Shown here piece by piece: positions 7,563 through 15,498 of a stretch of DNA of 15,516 nt; the first letter of the stretch is position 1, and each line of letters begins with the position of its first letter. A model generated the notes under the pieces. That model was not told where the DNA came from. It saw nothing but the letters and a program-made list of their open reading frames with translations, and did not search any database. The stretch covers positions 15,057-30,572 of the forward strand of contig DNHH01000045.1 in the NCBI GenBank assembly GCA_003485955.1, in the 5' to 3' direction. The DNA is from Opitutia bacterium (GTDB lineage Bacteria; Verrucomicrobiota; Verrucomicrobiia; Opitutales; UBA953). A program made the translations under genes and the position numbers.

Positions 7563-10484
7563 ATGCGACCCACCCTGCTCGCCCTGCTGCTTATCGCCGC
7601 AGTCCAAGCCGCCACGCCCGTCCAACGTCAGTACGCCGAACGTGAGGGCGCACTCATAACAGTCGCCTTAGTTTCCGCGGACGGAAAACAACGACTCGAG
7701 GTAGATAGCGACGAGTTTCTCATCCGGATGTCGGACGGACGCACCTACACCGTACGCGACTTCGTCGGCCAACCCGAGGAGAATAGTAATTTATTGATCC
7801 GCTATCGCCGCAAGGCTGGCGCTAAATATCCAGAGGATGCGCCACTCAGCGTGCTGATGGATAAAGAGAGTCATTCACTCATCGCTTACTTTAGCCATGA
7901 ACCAAAAGTGGAATCGGTCGAAACGGACCGTTTCAGGGTAAAGCCAGCCGCAGCACGCGGCGGACGAGGCGAACCCGTGGTCATCGACGGACGCTGGATT
8001 CTACTACCTTATAATCCGACCACACTAACCCGCCACACCGACGGCAACACGCCTGCCGCTTATAGTCACCGCTTCGAGAAGGTGGGTAACCACAGTTTCG
8101 TCGACTTTGAGGGTGCTGACATTGGCAAACCTGAATCGGGCTTAATACGCGCTATCAACTTCACCGTCGCCTCACCCTATCGCAGTTGCTTCCCAATTGA
8201 GCGCGGTGCTAAATGGGAAGTCAGCGCAAGCGGTGGCAAGTTGCTACTCGCCGATATAGGCGAGACCGCCGAGATGGCCGTACTCGATCAAGCACCACGT
8301 GGCGTGCGCAGCTTCACCCATTACAACAACTGGTTCGACGGCGCCGCCAAGAATGTAGGCGGCGATACCCTCCCGCGCATTGCCCGCGAATTCAAGGAGG
8401 CCCTCACCGGCACTGGCATTGCTGTCCAAGCAATCGTACCCGACAATGGCTGGCAGGATCGCAAGTCAGTTTGGAAGCCAGCAAAAAACTATTTTCCAGA
8501 AGGCATGGCTGACCTGACCAAGGTGAGCATCGCCCTGCGCGACGAAGGTAGCTCGCTTGGACTTTGGCTAGCACCCGACAATACGACGAACGACATCAAT
8601 TGGGCCTCTGGCGCGGAGACAGGTCCGAAATTTATCAAGGCCCAGCCCAATAAATACTTCGCGCAGTACTTCCCTCACCTCTCACTCGCATCACCTGGTT
8701 ACCGGAATGATCTTACATCACAGCTCCAATCGCTAACGAAGGACGTCAAAGTCACCTACTTCAAGTTCGACTTCAATCACCTCTCCCACGTTTTGCCAAC
8801 TGACCGCCACGGCCATACCGCCGAGTTTGCCGGCTGGGCGGAGACCATGAGCCTCGCTCTACCTAAGGAGACATTCATCAACGCCACGAACTGGACCTGG
8901 CACAGCCCAGCCTGGCGCAATCACGCGGACATACTCTGGCTACTCGCAGGGGACGATGGCTTTAACGGTAACTGGCCTGAGCTCGCCGGTCGCGCTCAGG
9001 CCACAACCGACCGCGATGCCTATTTCTGGCGCATGTGGGGCGATCCAGCCGACCGCCCATGGTTCCCCATTTCGTCAATCATGACCCACGGCATCATCCG
9101 CAATCCCAGCGGACAGATGTCATTCAAAACCGATACGCTTGAAGATTGGTGTGACCACGTGCTCATGCACTACGGACGCGGTACGCTCCTACTCGAGTGG
9201 TACTTTTTACCAAAGAATCTTTCCGAAGATGAATGGGCATCCATCATCGCGGTGCATCGTTGGACCGACAGCCGTCGTGCCGACATGGTCAACACCTGTT
9301 ACGTCGGCGGAAGACCCGATGAAGGCAAAGTCTACGGCTATATCGGTTGGTCCAAAAATGGCCGCACCGGCACACTCGTGGCACGTAATCCTTCTGCAGA
9401 AACACAGACCTTACATATACCCATCGACTCAACGACGCTCTTCCGTGGTAAGCTCGGTGAACCTTGGCACGGAAGACAAGTATACCCTAGCCGCATCGAA
9501 CTACCTATCACTTGGCAATCCGGACAATCCGCCTACGTCACTATCCCAGGTTATAGTACGGTCGCTGTTGAACTAGAGCCAGGCCAAGCCATAGGTCCGA
9601 TGATCAAGCGTATGCCAGCCGCTACCACGAAAGTGGGCGAAGGTCCTGGAAAGTTCACCGTAAAGCCCGCGAGTTTCGTCGATGGACGTTGCGAGCTCCT
9701 CGTCGTCGGCCGCCCCACTCTACCTAAAGTAATCGTCGACGGTAAAGAAGTTGCCGCACTTCGAAAAACGCGTGGAAAAATCAATGCCTTCGCTGGCTAC
9801 GCTCGTGATGGAATGATTAGCCAGACCGCACGCGCCTGGGAGATGGGTAGTTATGACCTTTCGTCACTTAAAGGCTCAGAGTCAAAGGTGCTCCTGCAAG
9901 GTAAGAATACACGATCGGAAGCTTGGGTACTTGTAGAGACATCGGAAGGCATCGAGACCCCCAAGAATACTCTATCACCGTTAACTCTACCGGGACATCG
10001 TCGCGAAACCCATCTTGCTTACCCTGAGGGCGCCGTAGAAGCACCGCCTCCGCCTATACCACCAACCATCGACGAAATTCGTGGTGCAACCCGCGGACGT
10101 ATTGAAATGGAAGTCTTTGGCAACAATGGCGGCAAAAACGGCGAGAAGGATGTCATCCTCTCGGGGGTGCATCTCGGACGTCTCCCCACCCAAGGTGACG
10201 ACTGGATGCTCGCCCGACTCGAAGTGCCTGCCGATGAGTTCGGCCTTATCCGTCAGTTCCAAGCCCACTCGACGACAGCCAACCGTATCATCATCCGCTC
10301 CGAAGGCGACAAAGGTGACAAGTTTAAGGTGCGCGCCATCCGTCTCGTCCTCACTTTGGCAGATGGACGCGAGGTCTCCACCGAGCCGACCGGCGCCTAC
10401 ACTAGTCACGCCGACTGGGCGCACCGCGAAGGTTCGCTATTCAGTCGGCCAGAATATTCCGGCGCAATTAAGCTTCAGCCTTAA
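7563..10484 (+). CDS. Secreted GH36-like (clan GH-D-like) glycoside hydrolase, 973 aa
   Basis: Large exported protein with a signal peptide at residues 1-17 (MRPTLLALLLIAAVQAA). A beta-rich N-domain is followed by a barrel (about 245-570) whose motif order matches GH36 alpha-galactosidases: HYNNWFD (W257, D259), DNGWQDR (294-300), FPEGMADL, GLWLAPD (333-339), YFKFDFNH with D403 where the GH36 nucleophile lies, and GDDGFNG with D464/D465 near the expected acid/base. Similarity is by motif order and character, not strong identity, so the activity could be alpha-galactosidase, alpha-N-acetylgalactosaminidase or another alpha-retaining specificity. After residue 670 come more beta-sandwich regions, a proline-rich linker (APPPPIPPT) and a C-terminal beta domain from about 835 (VFGNNGGKNGEKDVILSG). 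The start is 8 nt after GH20; AAAAAAGGG ends only 1 nt before the ATG, unusually close for a Shine-Dalgarno. No other in-frame ATG would keep the signal peptide. Confidence 0.85.
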   Translation: MRPTLLALLLIAAVQAATPVQRQYAEREGALITVALVSADGKQRLEVDSDEFLIRMSDGRTYTVRDFVGQPEENSNLLIRYRRKAGAKYPEDAPLSVLMDKESHSLIAYFSHEPKVESVETDRFRVKPAAARGGRGEPVVIDGRWILLPYNPTTLTRHTDGNTPAAYSHRFEKVGNHSFVDFEGADIGKPESGLIRAINFTVASPYRSCFPIERGAKWEVSASGGKLLLADIGETAEMAVLDQAPRGVRSFTHYNNWFDGAAKNVGGDTLPRIAREFKEALTGTGIAVQAIVPDNGWQDRKSVWKPAKNYFPEGMADLTKVSIALRDEGSSLGLWLAPDNTTNDINWASGAETGPKFIKAQPNKYFAQYFPHLSLASPGYRNDLTSQLQSLTKDVKVTYFKFDFNHLSHVLPTDRHGHTAEFAGWAETMSLALPKETFINATNWTWHSPAWRNHADILWLLAGDDGFNGNWPELAGRAQATTDRDAYFWRMWGDPADRPWFPISSIMTHGIIRNPSGQMSFKTDTLEDWCDHVLMHYGRGTLLLEWYFLPKNLSEDEWASIIAVHRWTDSRRADMVNTCYVGGRPDEGKVYGYIGWSKNGRTGTLVARNPSAETQTLHIPIDSTTLFRGKLGEPWHGRQVYPSRIELPITWQSGQSAYVTIPGYSTVAVELEPGQAIGPMIKRMPAATTKVGEGPGKFTVKPASFVDGRCELLVVGRPTLPKVIVDGKEVAALRKTRGKINAFAGYARDGMISQTARAWEMGSYDLSSLKGSESKVLLQGKNTRSEAWVLVETSEGIETPKNTLSPLTLPGHRRETHLAYPEGAVEAPPPPIPPTIDEIRGATRGRIEMEVFGNNGGKNGEKDVILSGVHLGRLPTQGDDWMLARLEVPADEFGLIRQFQAHSTTANRIIIRSEGDKGDKFKVRAIRLVLTLADGREVSTEPTGAYTSHADWAHREGSLFSRPEYSGAIKLQP

Positions 10485-10487
10485 ACG

Positions 10488-13085
10488 TCAGCGGAGCTCA
10501 ACAGGCTGGTTAGCCTTTAAGTTAACTTGGCGCACTTCGCCTTTAATCCTAACAGCCACTGTTTGATCAATGGCTGAGAGAAGAACGGCACGTTCAAAGG
10601 CGCCAGCTTTCCAAGAAAGCTCCTTAACTTCAATTGCACCACGTGCCTTTAATCCATTGGCATGACCTTCTGTCCAGCTCTTGGGTAAAGTCGGCAGCAG
10701 AACAATCTCACCGGCGTGTGATTGCACGAGCATTTCGGAGATACCAGCGACGATACCGTAATTACCGTCCAACTGAAATGGCGGGTGATTCGCGAACATA
10801 TTGGGAAGCATGTTGTAAGTCATCAGTCCGCGAATCATCTCGGCGACACGGTCGCCGCGTTCGAACCGTGCCCACATCGCAGAGCGCCAAGCCCACGTCC
10901 ACGAACGCCGACTGTCACCTACCGAGCCACGGGCCTCGAGCGACTTCATCGCCGCAGCAGCGAACTCAGGTGTACGCTGCATCGAAATTTGACGACCCGG
11001 ATAAACTGCGAAAAGCTGTGAAGTATGACGGTGGTGATCATTGGGCTCATCGCGATCAACCATCCACTCCATGAGCTGACCCCATCGGCCAATCTTTGGT
11101 CCGACGAGTTTAGCCTGCTTCGCTTTAAGCTCATTACGGAAGTCGACATCGACGCCTAATGCTTCCGTAGCCTCGATCGTGTTCTGGAAGAGATCCCAAA
11201 CGATTTGCTGGTCATGGGCGACACCATCCTCACGTGGACCATGCTCAGGCGACCAACCCATAGGCACCACCAATCGTCCGTCAGGTAAGGTCTTGAGCTG
11301 GCTGAACCAGAATTCACAAACTTCTTTGAGCAATGGATAAGCCCGTGTACGCAAAAATTCTTTATCAAGAGTGAAAGCATAATGCTCCCAAGAATGCTGG
11401 ACCAACCATGCATTACCGGGCAGGTTCCACTCCCATCCGTTGCCACCCCAGATATTCTGGGATGTACGTACCGTCCAACCGCGAGGGTTACCGCCGAAGC
11501 GTTTATCAGCGCGCGTAGCTTCGCGACAGCCAGGTACGGATGCAATAATCCAATCGGTTAAAGGAAGATGGCACTCCGAGAGGTTGGAAACCTCTGCGAG
11601 CCAATAGCACATCTGGATATTAATGTTATTGTGGTAGTCCGAAGCCCATGCGGGCTGATTCGATTCATTCCAAATACCTTGAAGGTTGGCAGGCAAGCAA
11701 CCCGGGCGACTCGATCCAAGCAACAGGTAGCGGCCGTATTGATAGAGCGTTGATTCAAGTTCTGGATCTTGTCCGCCTTTACCATACGCAGCCAAACGTT
11801 TATCGGTTGGCAGTGCTGCAAGCGCTGGATCTGTTTTTCCCCAGTTAATATCAACCCGGGTCATCCATGAACGATGATCAGTGACATGCTCTGTGCGTAG
11901 CGCCGCAAAACCCTTGGCTTCAGCAGCTGCAACCTCCGCTTCCAACCTAGGTAGCGGCGCCGAGCCTTTGAAGCCTTTAGCGGGATCCATCACATAGTTG
12001 GTGCGTGCGCCGAGGATGAGAACCAGCTCCATGCACTGCTCGAAGCGCAGCGTGTCATTGGAGACCGTCACCTTGCCACCCTGCGGCGTCACTGCCTGTA
12101 CCTTGGCAGCGAACTCGAGTCCGTTGGTAAACTTGCCAGTGGATGTTAATGAAGTGCGGTCTGCCCGCGTCAGATTACCGTGCGCATCTTTTAGGGCGAT
12201 AGCACCAGAAGTCGGATGGTCGAAGACATATCGAGCGATCACAACTTGAGCGGGCGCACTGGCAAAGGCCTCCCGAGAGGACTGACCAGGGATGACCGTG
12301 GTATGTACGCCCTCAAACAAGTTGAGTGCGCGGACATAACCCGTCGGTATGGAAGTTCCGCGTAAGGCAATATCCGTGAGTTCGATTTCACCAACCTGGA
12401 AATGTGTCTTATCACGCGGCTTAAATACAATTCGGTAGAAGCGATAGGTTGCGGGTTGAGCAAGATCGAATGACTTACGCTCGAAGCGTTTTGCAAAAGG
12501 CATCAGGCCTTTGCGCTCATCAATCTTAACCCAAGCCTTGCCATTCGTTGAACCTTCAAGCGTCCAGTCAGATGGATCGCGATTCGGTACATCGTTGGCC
12601 GAAGTCAGTGCATACGACTTGAGTAAAGTCGCGATACCGAGATCGACCTGCCAGATGACATTCGAACCAGCATGTTCAACACACCACTTGCTCTGCGCAA
12701 CGCCATCGAAGCTGTGACCGACCGATTCGTCACCTGAGTGTGACAAAGTAGAACCATTGGGACGGAGTGCTCGGACTTCAGTCGACGTGGCGTCGCTAAA
12801 AGTCACGGTGACTTCGCCAAAGTTTTGGTATGCACCGAAGCTATTTGGCTTATCTTTCGAGTAGTCGTAGCCACCCGAAGGGTTGGCATCTCCCGTCCAC
12901 AGCGACTCTTCATTGAACTGAATACGGTCAACACCCACGCCGCCATCGAGCATCGCACCCAGACGTCCATTGCCGAGAGGCAGGCGTTCTAACTCCCAAC
13001 TCTTGGCTGGGCGATCGTAGCGCAGAGTGGCCTCTGTGGCCCCGGCAATGGCAGCTAGGAGGTAGACAAAGAAGACGCGCGACAT
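10488..13085 (-). CDS. Secreted GH95 alpha-L-fucosidase with inserted F5/8 type C domain
   Basis: Predicted inverting alpha-L-fucosidase (GH95, typically Fuc-alpha-1,2-Gal), exported by a signal peptide at residues 1-19 (MSRVFFVYLLAAIAGATEA). A GH95 N-domain (LPLGNGRLGAML, FNEESLWTG, YQNFGEVTVTF) is interrupted at about 110-240 by a discoidin/F5/8 type C domain (WQVDLG at 145-150, DWTLEGSTNGKAW at 173-185, FYRIVF), then resumes at about 250 (YVRALNLFEGVHTTV). The helical catalytic domain has YHNNINIQM (N487, N489), GWSPEHGP (E614) and QLDGNYG (D773), matching the residues known from bifidobacterial AfcA. Length is 865 aa. An upstream in-frame ATG at 13184 would add 33 non-signal residues and overlap the oxidoreductase gene, so I reject it; AAGGG lies 10 nt before the ATG at 13085. 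It is third in the MFS-oxidoreductase-GH95 operon. The stop codon is 3 nt from that of the converging GH36-like gene. Confidence 0.93.
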   Translation of the reverse strand: MSRVFFVYLLAAIAGATEATLRYDRPAKSWELERLPLGNGRLGAMLDGGVGVDRIQFNEESLWTGDANPSGGYDYSKDKPNSFGAYQNFGEVTVTFSDATSTEVRALRPNGSTLSHSGDESVGHSFDGVAQSKWCVEHAGSNVIWQVDLGIATLLKSYALTSANDVPNRDPSDWTLEGSTNGKAWVKIDERKGLMPFAKRFERKSFDLAQPATYRFYRIVFKPRDKTHFQVGEIELTDIALRGTSIPTGYVRALNLFEGVHTTVIPGQSSREAFASAPAQVVIARYVFDHPTSGAIALKDAHGNLTRADRTSLTSTGKFTNGLEFAAKVQAVTPQGGKVTVSNDTLRFEQCMELVLILGARTNYVMDPAKGFKGSAPLPRLEAEVAAAEAKGFAALRTEHVTDHRSWMTRVDINWGKTDPALAALPTDKRLAAYGKGGQDPELESTLYQYGRYLLLGSSRPGCLPANLQGIWNESNQPAWASDYHNNINIQMCYWLAEVSNLSECHLPLTDWIIASVPGCREATRADKRFGGNPRGWTVRTSQNIWGGNGWEWNLPGNAWLVQHSWEHYAFTLDKEFLRTRAYPLLKEVCEFWFSQLKTLPDGRLVVPMGWSPEHGPREDGVAHDQQIVWDLFQNTIEATEALGVDVDFRNELKAKQAKLVGPKIGRWGQLMEWMVDRDEPNDHHRHTSQLFAVYPGRQISMQRTPEFAAAAMKSLEARGSVGDSRRSWTWAWRSAMWARFERGDRVAEMIRGLMTYNMLPNMFANHPPFQLDGNYGIVAGISEMLVQSHAGEIVLLPTLPKSWTEGHANGLKARGAIEVKELSWKAGAFERAVLLSAIDQTVAVRIKGEVRQVNLKANQPVELR

Positions 13086-13131
13086 GGCTATATGACCCTT
13101 CGTCTGCAAATGGGTTCCGCCAAGTTTAACC

Positions 13132-14208
13132 TCAGAGATTAATCGTTTTGCCTTCGCGGAATGAACGGTCGGCCGCAGCCACAATGCGCATCGAGTTTAC
13201 GGCGTCATCCATGTGTGCTGTCAGGTCGATATTTTCGCGAATAGCTTTCTCGAAATACGCCTGCTCGCGTTGACAGAGACCGTCATGACCGGGATCAGCC
13301 TCAGTCGGCACGAGTTCATCTTTCTTGCTGAACTTGCCGTCGGCACCGAGCTCAGCGTGGTGCACCTTGAGTGCCTGAGCACCAGTGTGATCGTCGACGT
13401 TATCAGAATTACCAGCCTCAGAACCTTTACCCGCAACGATGGTCACAGAACCCTTTGGACCAACGACGTCTTTCACAAAGAATGCTTCTTCAGACATCAT
13501 CGGGCCCCACCCTGCTTCGTACCAGCCAACAGATCCGTCGGCAAATGTCACTTGGAGTTGTCCGTAGTTCACCATGCCTTCAGGCAACTCGTCAGAAAGA
13601 CGCGCACCAATACCCGAGACACGCACAGGGCGGCTGCCTGTCATCAGACACATGATATCCACATAATGGACGCCACAGTCGACAATTGGACTACAGGTCT
13701 GCATCAGCGCTTTGTGTGTCTTCCAATTTTCACCAGAACTCTGCTGGTTTAGATTCATGCGCATAACCAAGGGCTTACCCAATGTCTGTGCGACGCGAAT
13801 GAACTGCGACCAAGCAGGATGGTGACGAAGGATATAACCGATGACGACCTTTAGTTTAGTGCCTTTAGCTTTTGCGACGATGCGCTCAGCTTCTTCGACG
13901 GTTACCGCGAGTGGTTTTTCAACGAACACGTGGCAGCCGGCTTCAAGTGCCGCAATCGCGTATTCAGCGTGCGTATCAGGATAACTCGAAATTGAAACCG
14001 CGTCAGGCTTCGTCGCCTTGAGGGCTTCTTTGTAATCTGCAAACTCCGCATAACCACCACCAAGCTCTTGATTGAGCTTGTGGCGCGAATCTGCGGAGCG
14101 CGTGACGATACCGACAATCTCAAAGCCAGGTAATTTATGGTACGCCAGCGCATGGGATCGTCCCATATTGCCAGCACCCACACAGAGAACGCGAATAGGC
14201 TTAGACAT
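13132..14208 (-). CDS. Gfo/Idh/MocA-family NAD(P)-dependent sugar oxidoreductase
   Basis: Cytoplasmic oxidoreductase of the Gfo/Idh/MocA family (358 aa, usual length). The N-terminal Rossmann domain has the dinucleotide loop GAGNMG (11-16), the ISSYPDTHAEYA block and the characteristic E97-K98-P99. The C-terminal alpha/beta domain has D177-C-G-V-H181-Y-V-D184, the family's catalytic Asp/His pattern. It probably oxidises or reduces a sugar, inositol or sugar-derived lactone; the exact substrate cannot be read. It has no signal peptide and no Tat motif, and is shorter than GH109 enzymes of the same fold, so a dehydrogenase role fits better. The ATG lies 1 nt after the transporter stop (TAAGATG), so translational coupling is likely, and it ends 46 nt before the fucosidase gene. 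The context suggests it works on the sugar brought in by the transporter. Confidence 0.92.
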   Translation of the reverse strand: MSKPIRVLCVGAGNMGRSHALAYHKLPGFEIVGIVTRSADSRHKLNQELGGGYAEFADYKEALKATKPDAVSISSYPDTHAEYAIAALEAGCHVFVEKPLAVTVEEAERIVAKAKGTKLKVVIGYILRHHPAWSQFIRVAQTLGKPLVMRMNLNQQSSGENWKTHKALMQTCSPIVDCGVHYVDIMCLMTGSRPVRVSGIGARLSDELPEGMVNYGQLQVTFADGSVGWYEAGWGPMMSEEAFFVKDVVGPKGSVTIVAGKGSEAGNSDNVDDHTGAQALKVHHAELGADGKFSKKDELVPTEADPGHDGLCQREQAYFEKAIRENIDLTAHMDDAVNSMRIVAAADRSFREGKTINL

Positions 14209-14209
14209 C

Positions 14210-15412
14210 TTAAGCAGTCTCTGTGGTCAGACGGGAATTATCGCGGAAGATAATCGCGAAGAGCACTAAAAGCACAGCGGCAAACCCAGCGGGCACGAGC
14301 CAGAACATCGGGTCAAAGACTGTCTTGCCGTCGACCTCGTGAATATACCGTGCATGCAACAGTGGGGCTATCATGTTACCAATCCACATACCGAGCCCAA
14401 GCGTAGCCCATGACACAATTGCTTGTGCAGTATTGCGCATGCCCGCGGGCGCTAGCTTATCGGCATAGAGCATACCCGTCACAAAGAAGAAGTCATAACA
14501 GAGACCGTGCAGGGCAACCCCCGTGAGCAGCATAGCGGACGCCCCATTGGCATAACCAAAGAGAGCATAACGAAGCGCCCAACATGCCATACCAACAAGC
14601 AATACTGTCTTGGCACTAAAACGCACGAGTACGACAGGCAGTAAGGCCAAGAAGATCACCTCAGAAACTTGACCAAGCGTCATCCAAGATTCCGAATCTG
14701 CTAAGCCTGCGGTTGAGAGGAAGAAATTAGCGTAGGCGTAATAGAGCGCCAGCGGAATACAGAAGAGACATGAGCACACGAGGAATATAAGGAACTTAGC
14801 GTCCCCGAGAATAGCATAACCACTTATACCTCCTGAAGACTTTGTTTCCTTACTAGGAAGGGGATCTGCGAGAGCAGGCGAAAGCATAGCGACGCCAATC
14901 AAAGCTAGTCCAGCCAAACGGAACGTCCATGGACCTGTTGCAATCTCACTATCCCAACGCGAGAGCACGGAACCAATAAGTAGACCTGAACCAATCCAGC
15001 CAATGGTACCCCAGAGGCGAATAGAGCCAAAAGACTTCGCAGGATCTTCGAGCGATGCCATCACAACCGAATTAAGGATAGGCAGTGCGGCGAAGAAGCA
15101 GAGGGAGTGGGCCAGCAAGAGGGCCTGAAACTGTGCCGCTGTATGCACGTAAGGAATAGCAGCGATGAGCAATGCCGCGATAAAACTCAGAAGGGCGAGC
15201 AACTTACGGGGAGCGAGAGCGCGGTCAGCAATCCAACCTGCAATGAGCGGTGAGATCATTGCCGCCAATGGACCAACCCCATAGGCGAGACCGATAACGG
15301 CTGTGTCGCCCGGGAAGGCCTTCGATAAATATTTGCCCATGGGGACTAAATAAACCCCCCAGGCAAAGAAGTTGAGGAACATGACTAAACCAGCGCGAAG
15401 TCGGGGTGACAT
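14210..15412 (-). CDS. MFS transporter, nucleoside:H+ symporter-like family
   Basis: Inner-membrane carrier of 400 aa with about twelve hydrophobic segments, fitting the major facilitator superfamily. The start (RAGLVMFLNFFAWGVYLVPMGKYL), the SPLIAGWIADR loop after TM2 and the SFGSIRLWGTIGWIGSG block after TM4 recall the nucleoside:H+ symporter branch (NupG/XapB-like). In sugar-degrading Verrucomicrobiota and Planctomycetota, members of this branch often sit next to glycoside hydrolases and Gfo/Idh/MocA enzymes and may carry sugars; that is recollection, not shown here. The start at 15412 places the first membrane segment about 10 residues in, as in relatives; no clear Shine-Dalgarno precedes it (CCCATCCTATG). 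It is the first gene of the three-gene minus-strand operon, 1 nt before the oxidoreductase. I would expect proton-driven uptake of a mono- or small oligosaccharide released by the hydrolases. Confidence 0.9.
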   Translation of the reverse strand: MSPRLRAGLVMFLNFFAWGVYLVPMGKYLSKAFPGDTAVIGLAYGVGPLAAMISPLIAGWIADRALAPRKLLALLSFIAALLIAAIPYVHTAAQFQALLLAHSLCFFAALPILNSVVMASLEDPAKSFGSIRLWGTIGWIGSGLLIGSVLSRWDSEIATGPWTFRLAGLALIGVAMLSPALADPLPSKETKSSGGISGYAILGDAKFLIFLVCSCLFCIPLALYYAYANFFLSTAGLADSESWMTLGQVSEVIFLALLPVVLVRFSAKTVLLVGMACWALRYALFGYANGASAMLLTGVALHGLCYDFFFVTGMLYADKLAPAGMRNTAQAIVSWATLGLGMWIGNMIAPLLHARYIHEVDGKTVFDPMFWLVPAGFAAVLLVLFAIIFRDNSRLTTETA

Positions 15413-15438
15413 AGGATGGGATTGGATGAACGAATCGT

Positions 15439-15468
15439 GGCATACTCAGGGACCACGGCAAGCGTCAG
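15439..15468 (-). promoter_or_regulatory. Weak sigma-70-like promoter candidate for the MFS operon
   Basis: On the minus strand, CTGACG (15468-15463) and TATGCC (15444-15439) are separated by 18 nt and would start transcription about 20 nt before the MFS ATG. Both boxes are poor matches. The argument for a promoter here is mainly positional: an intrinsic terminator of the upstream gene lies just behind it, so the operon needs its own start within 15413-15470. Confidence 0.2.
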
Positions 15469-15471
15469 TGC

Positions 15472-15498
15472 AAAAAATAACCCCGGTAAGGCCGGGGC
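15472..15498 (-). terminator. Rho-independent terminator on the minus strand
   Basis: Read on the minus strand, CCCCGG, a five-nt loop (CCTTA) and CCGGGG are followed directly by TTATTTTTT. The 6-bp all-GC stem with the T-rich tail is a classic intrinsic terminator. It has no T-run in the + direction. It would end the transcript of a minus-strand gene lying beyond the right edge of the window, and it isolates the MFS-oxidoreductase-GH95 operon. Confidence 0.8.

Noticed and set aside
10634..12717. Several plus-strand ORFs opposite the GH95 gene (10634-11074, 11998-12249, 12511-12717 and others)
   Set aside because: These are antisense shadows of a well supported GH95 coding sequence; their translations show no family features.
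13086..13184. Longer GH95 start at 13184 giving an 898-aa protein
   Set aside because: The extra 33 residues are charged and would bury the clear signal peptide that starts at 13085; they would also overlap the end of the oxidoreductase gene.
13132..14208. Assignment of the oxidoreductase as a GH109 alpha-N-acetylgalactosaminidase
   Set aside because: The glycan context made it tempting, but the protein is about 358 aa with no signal or Tat peptide, and fits ordinary cytoplasmic Gfo/Idh/MocA dehydrogenases better.
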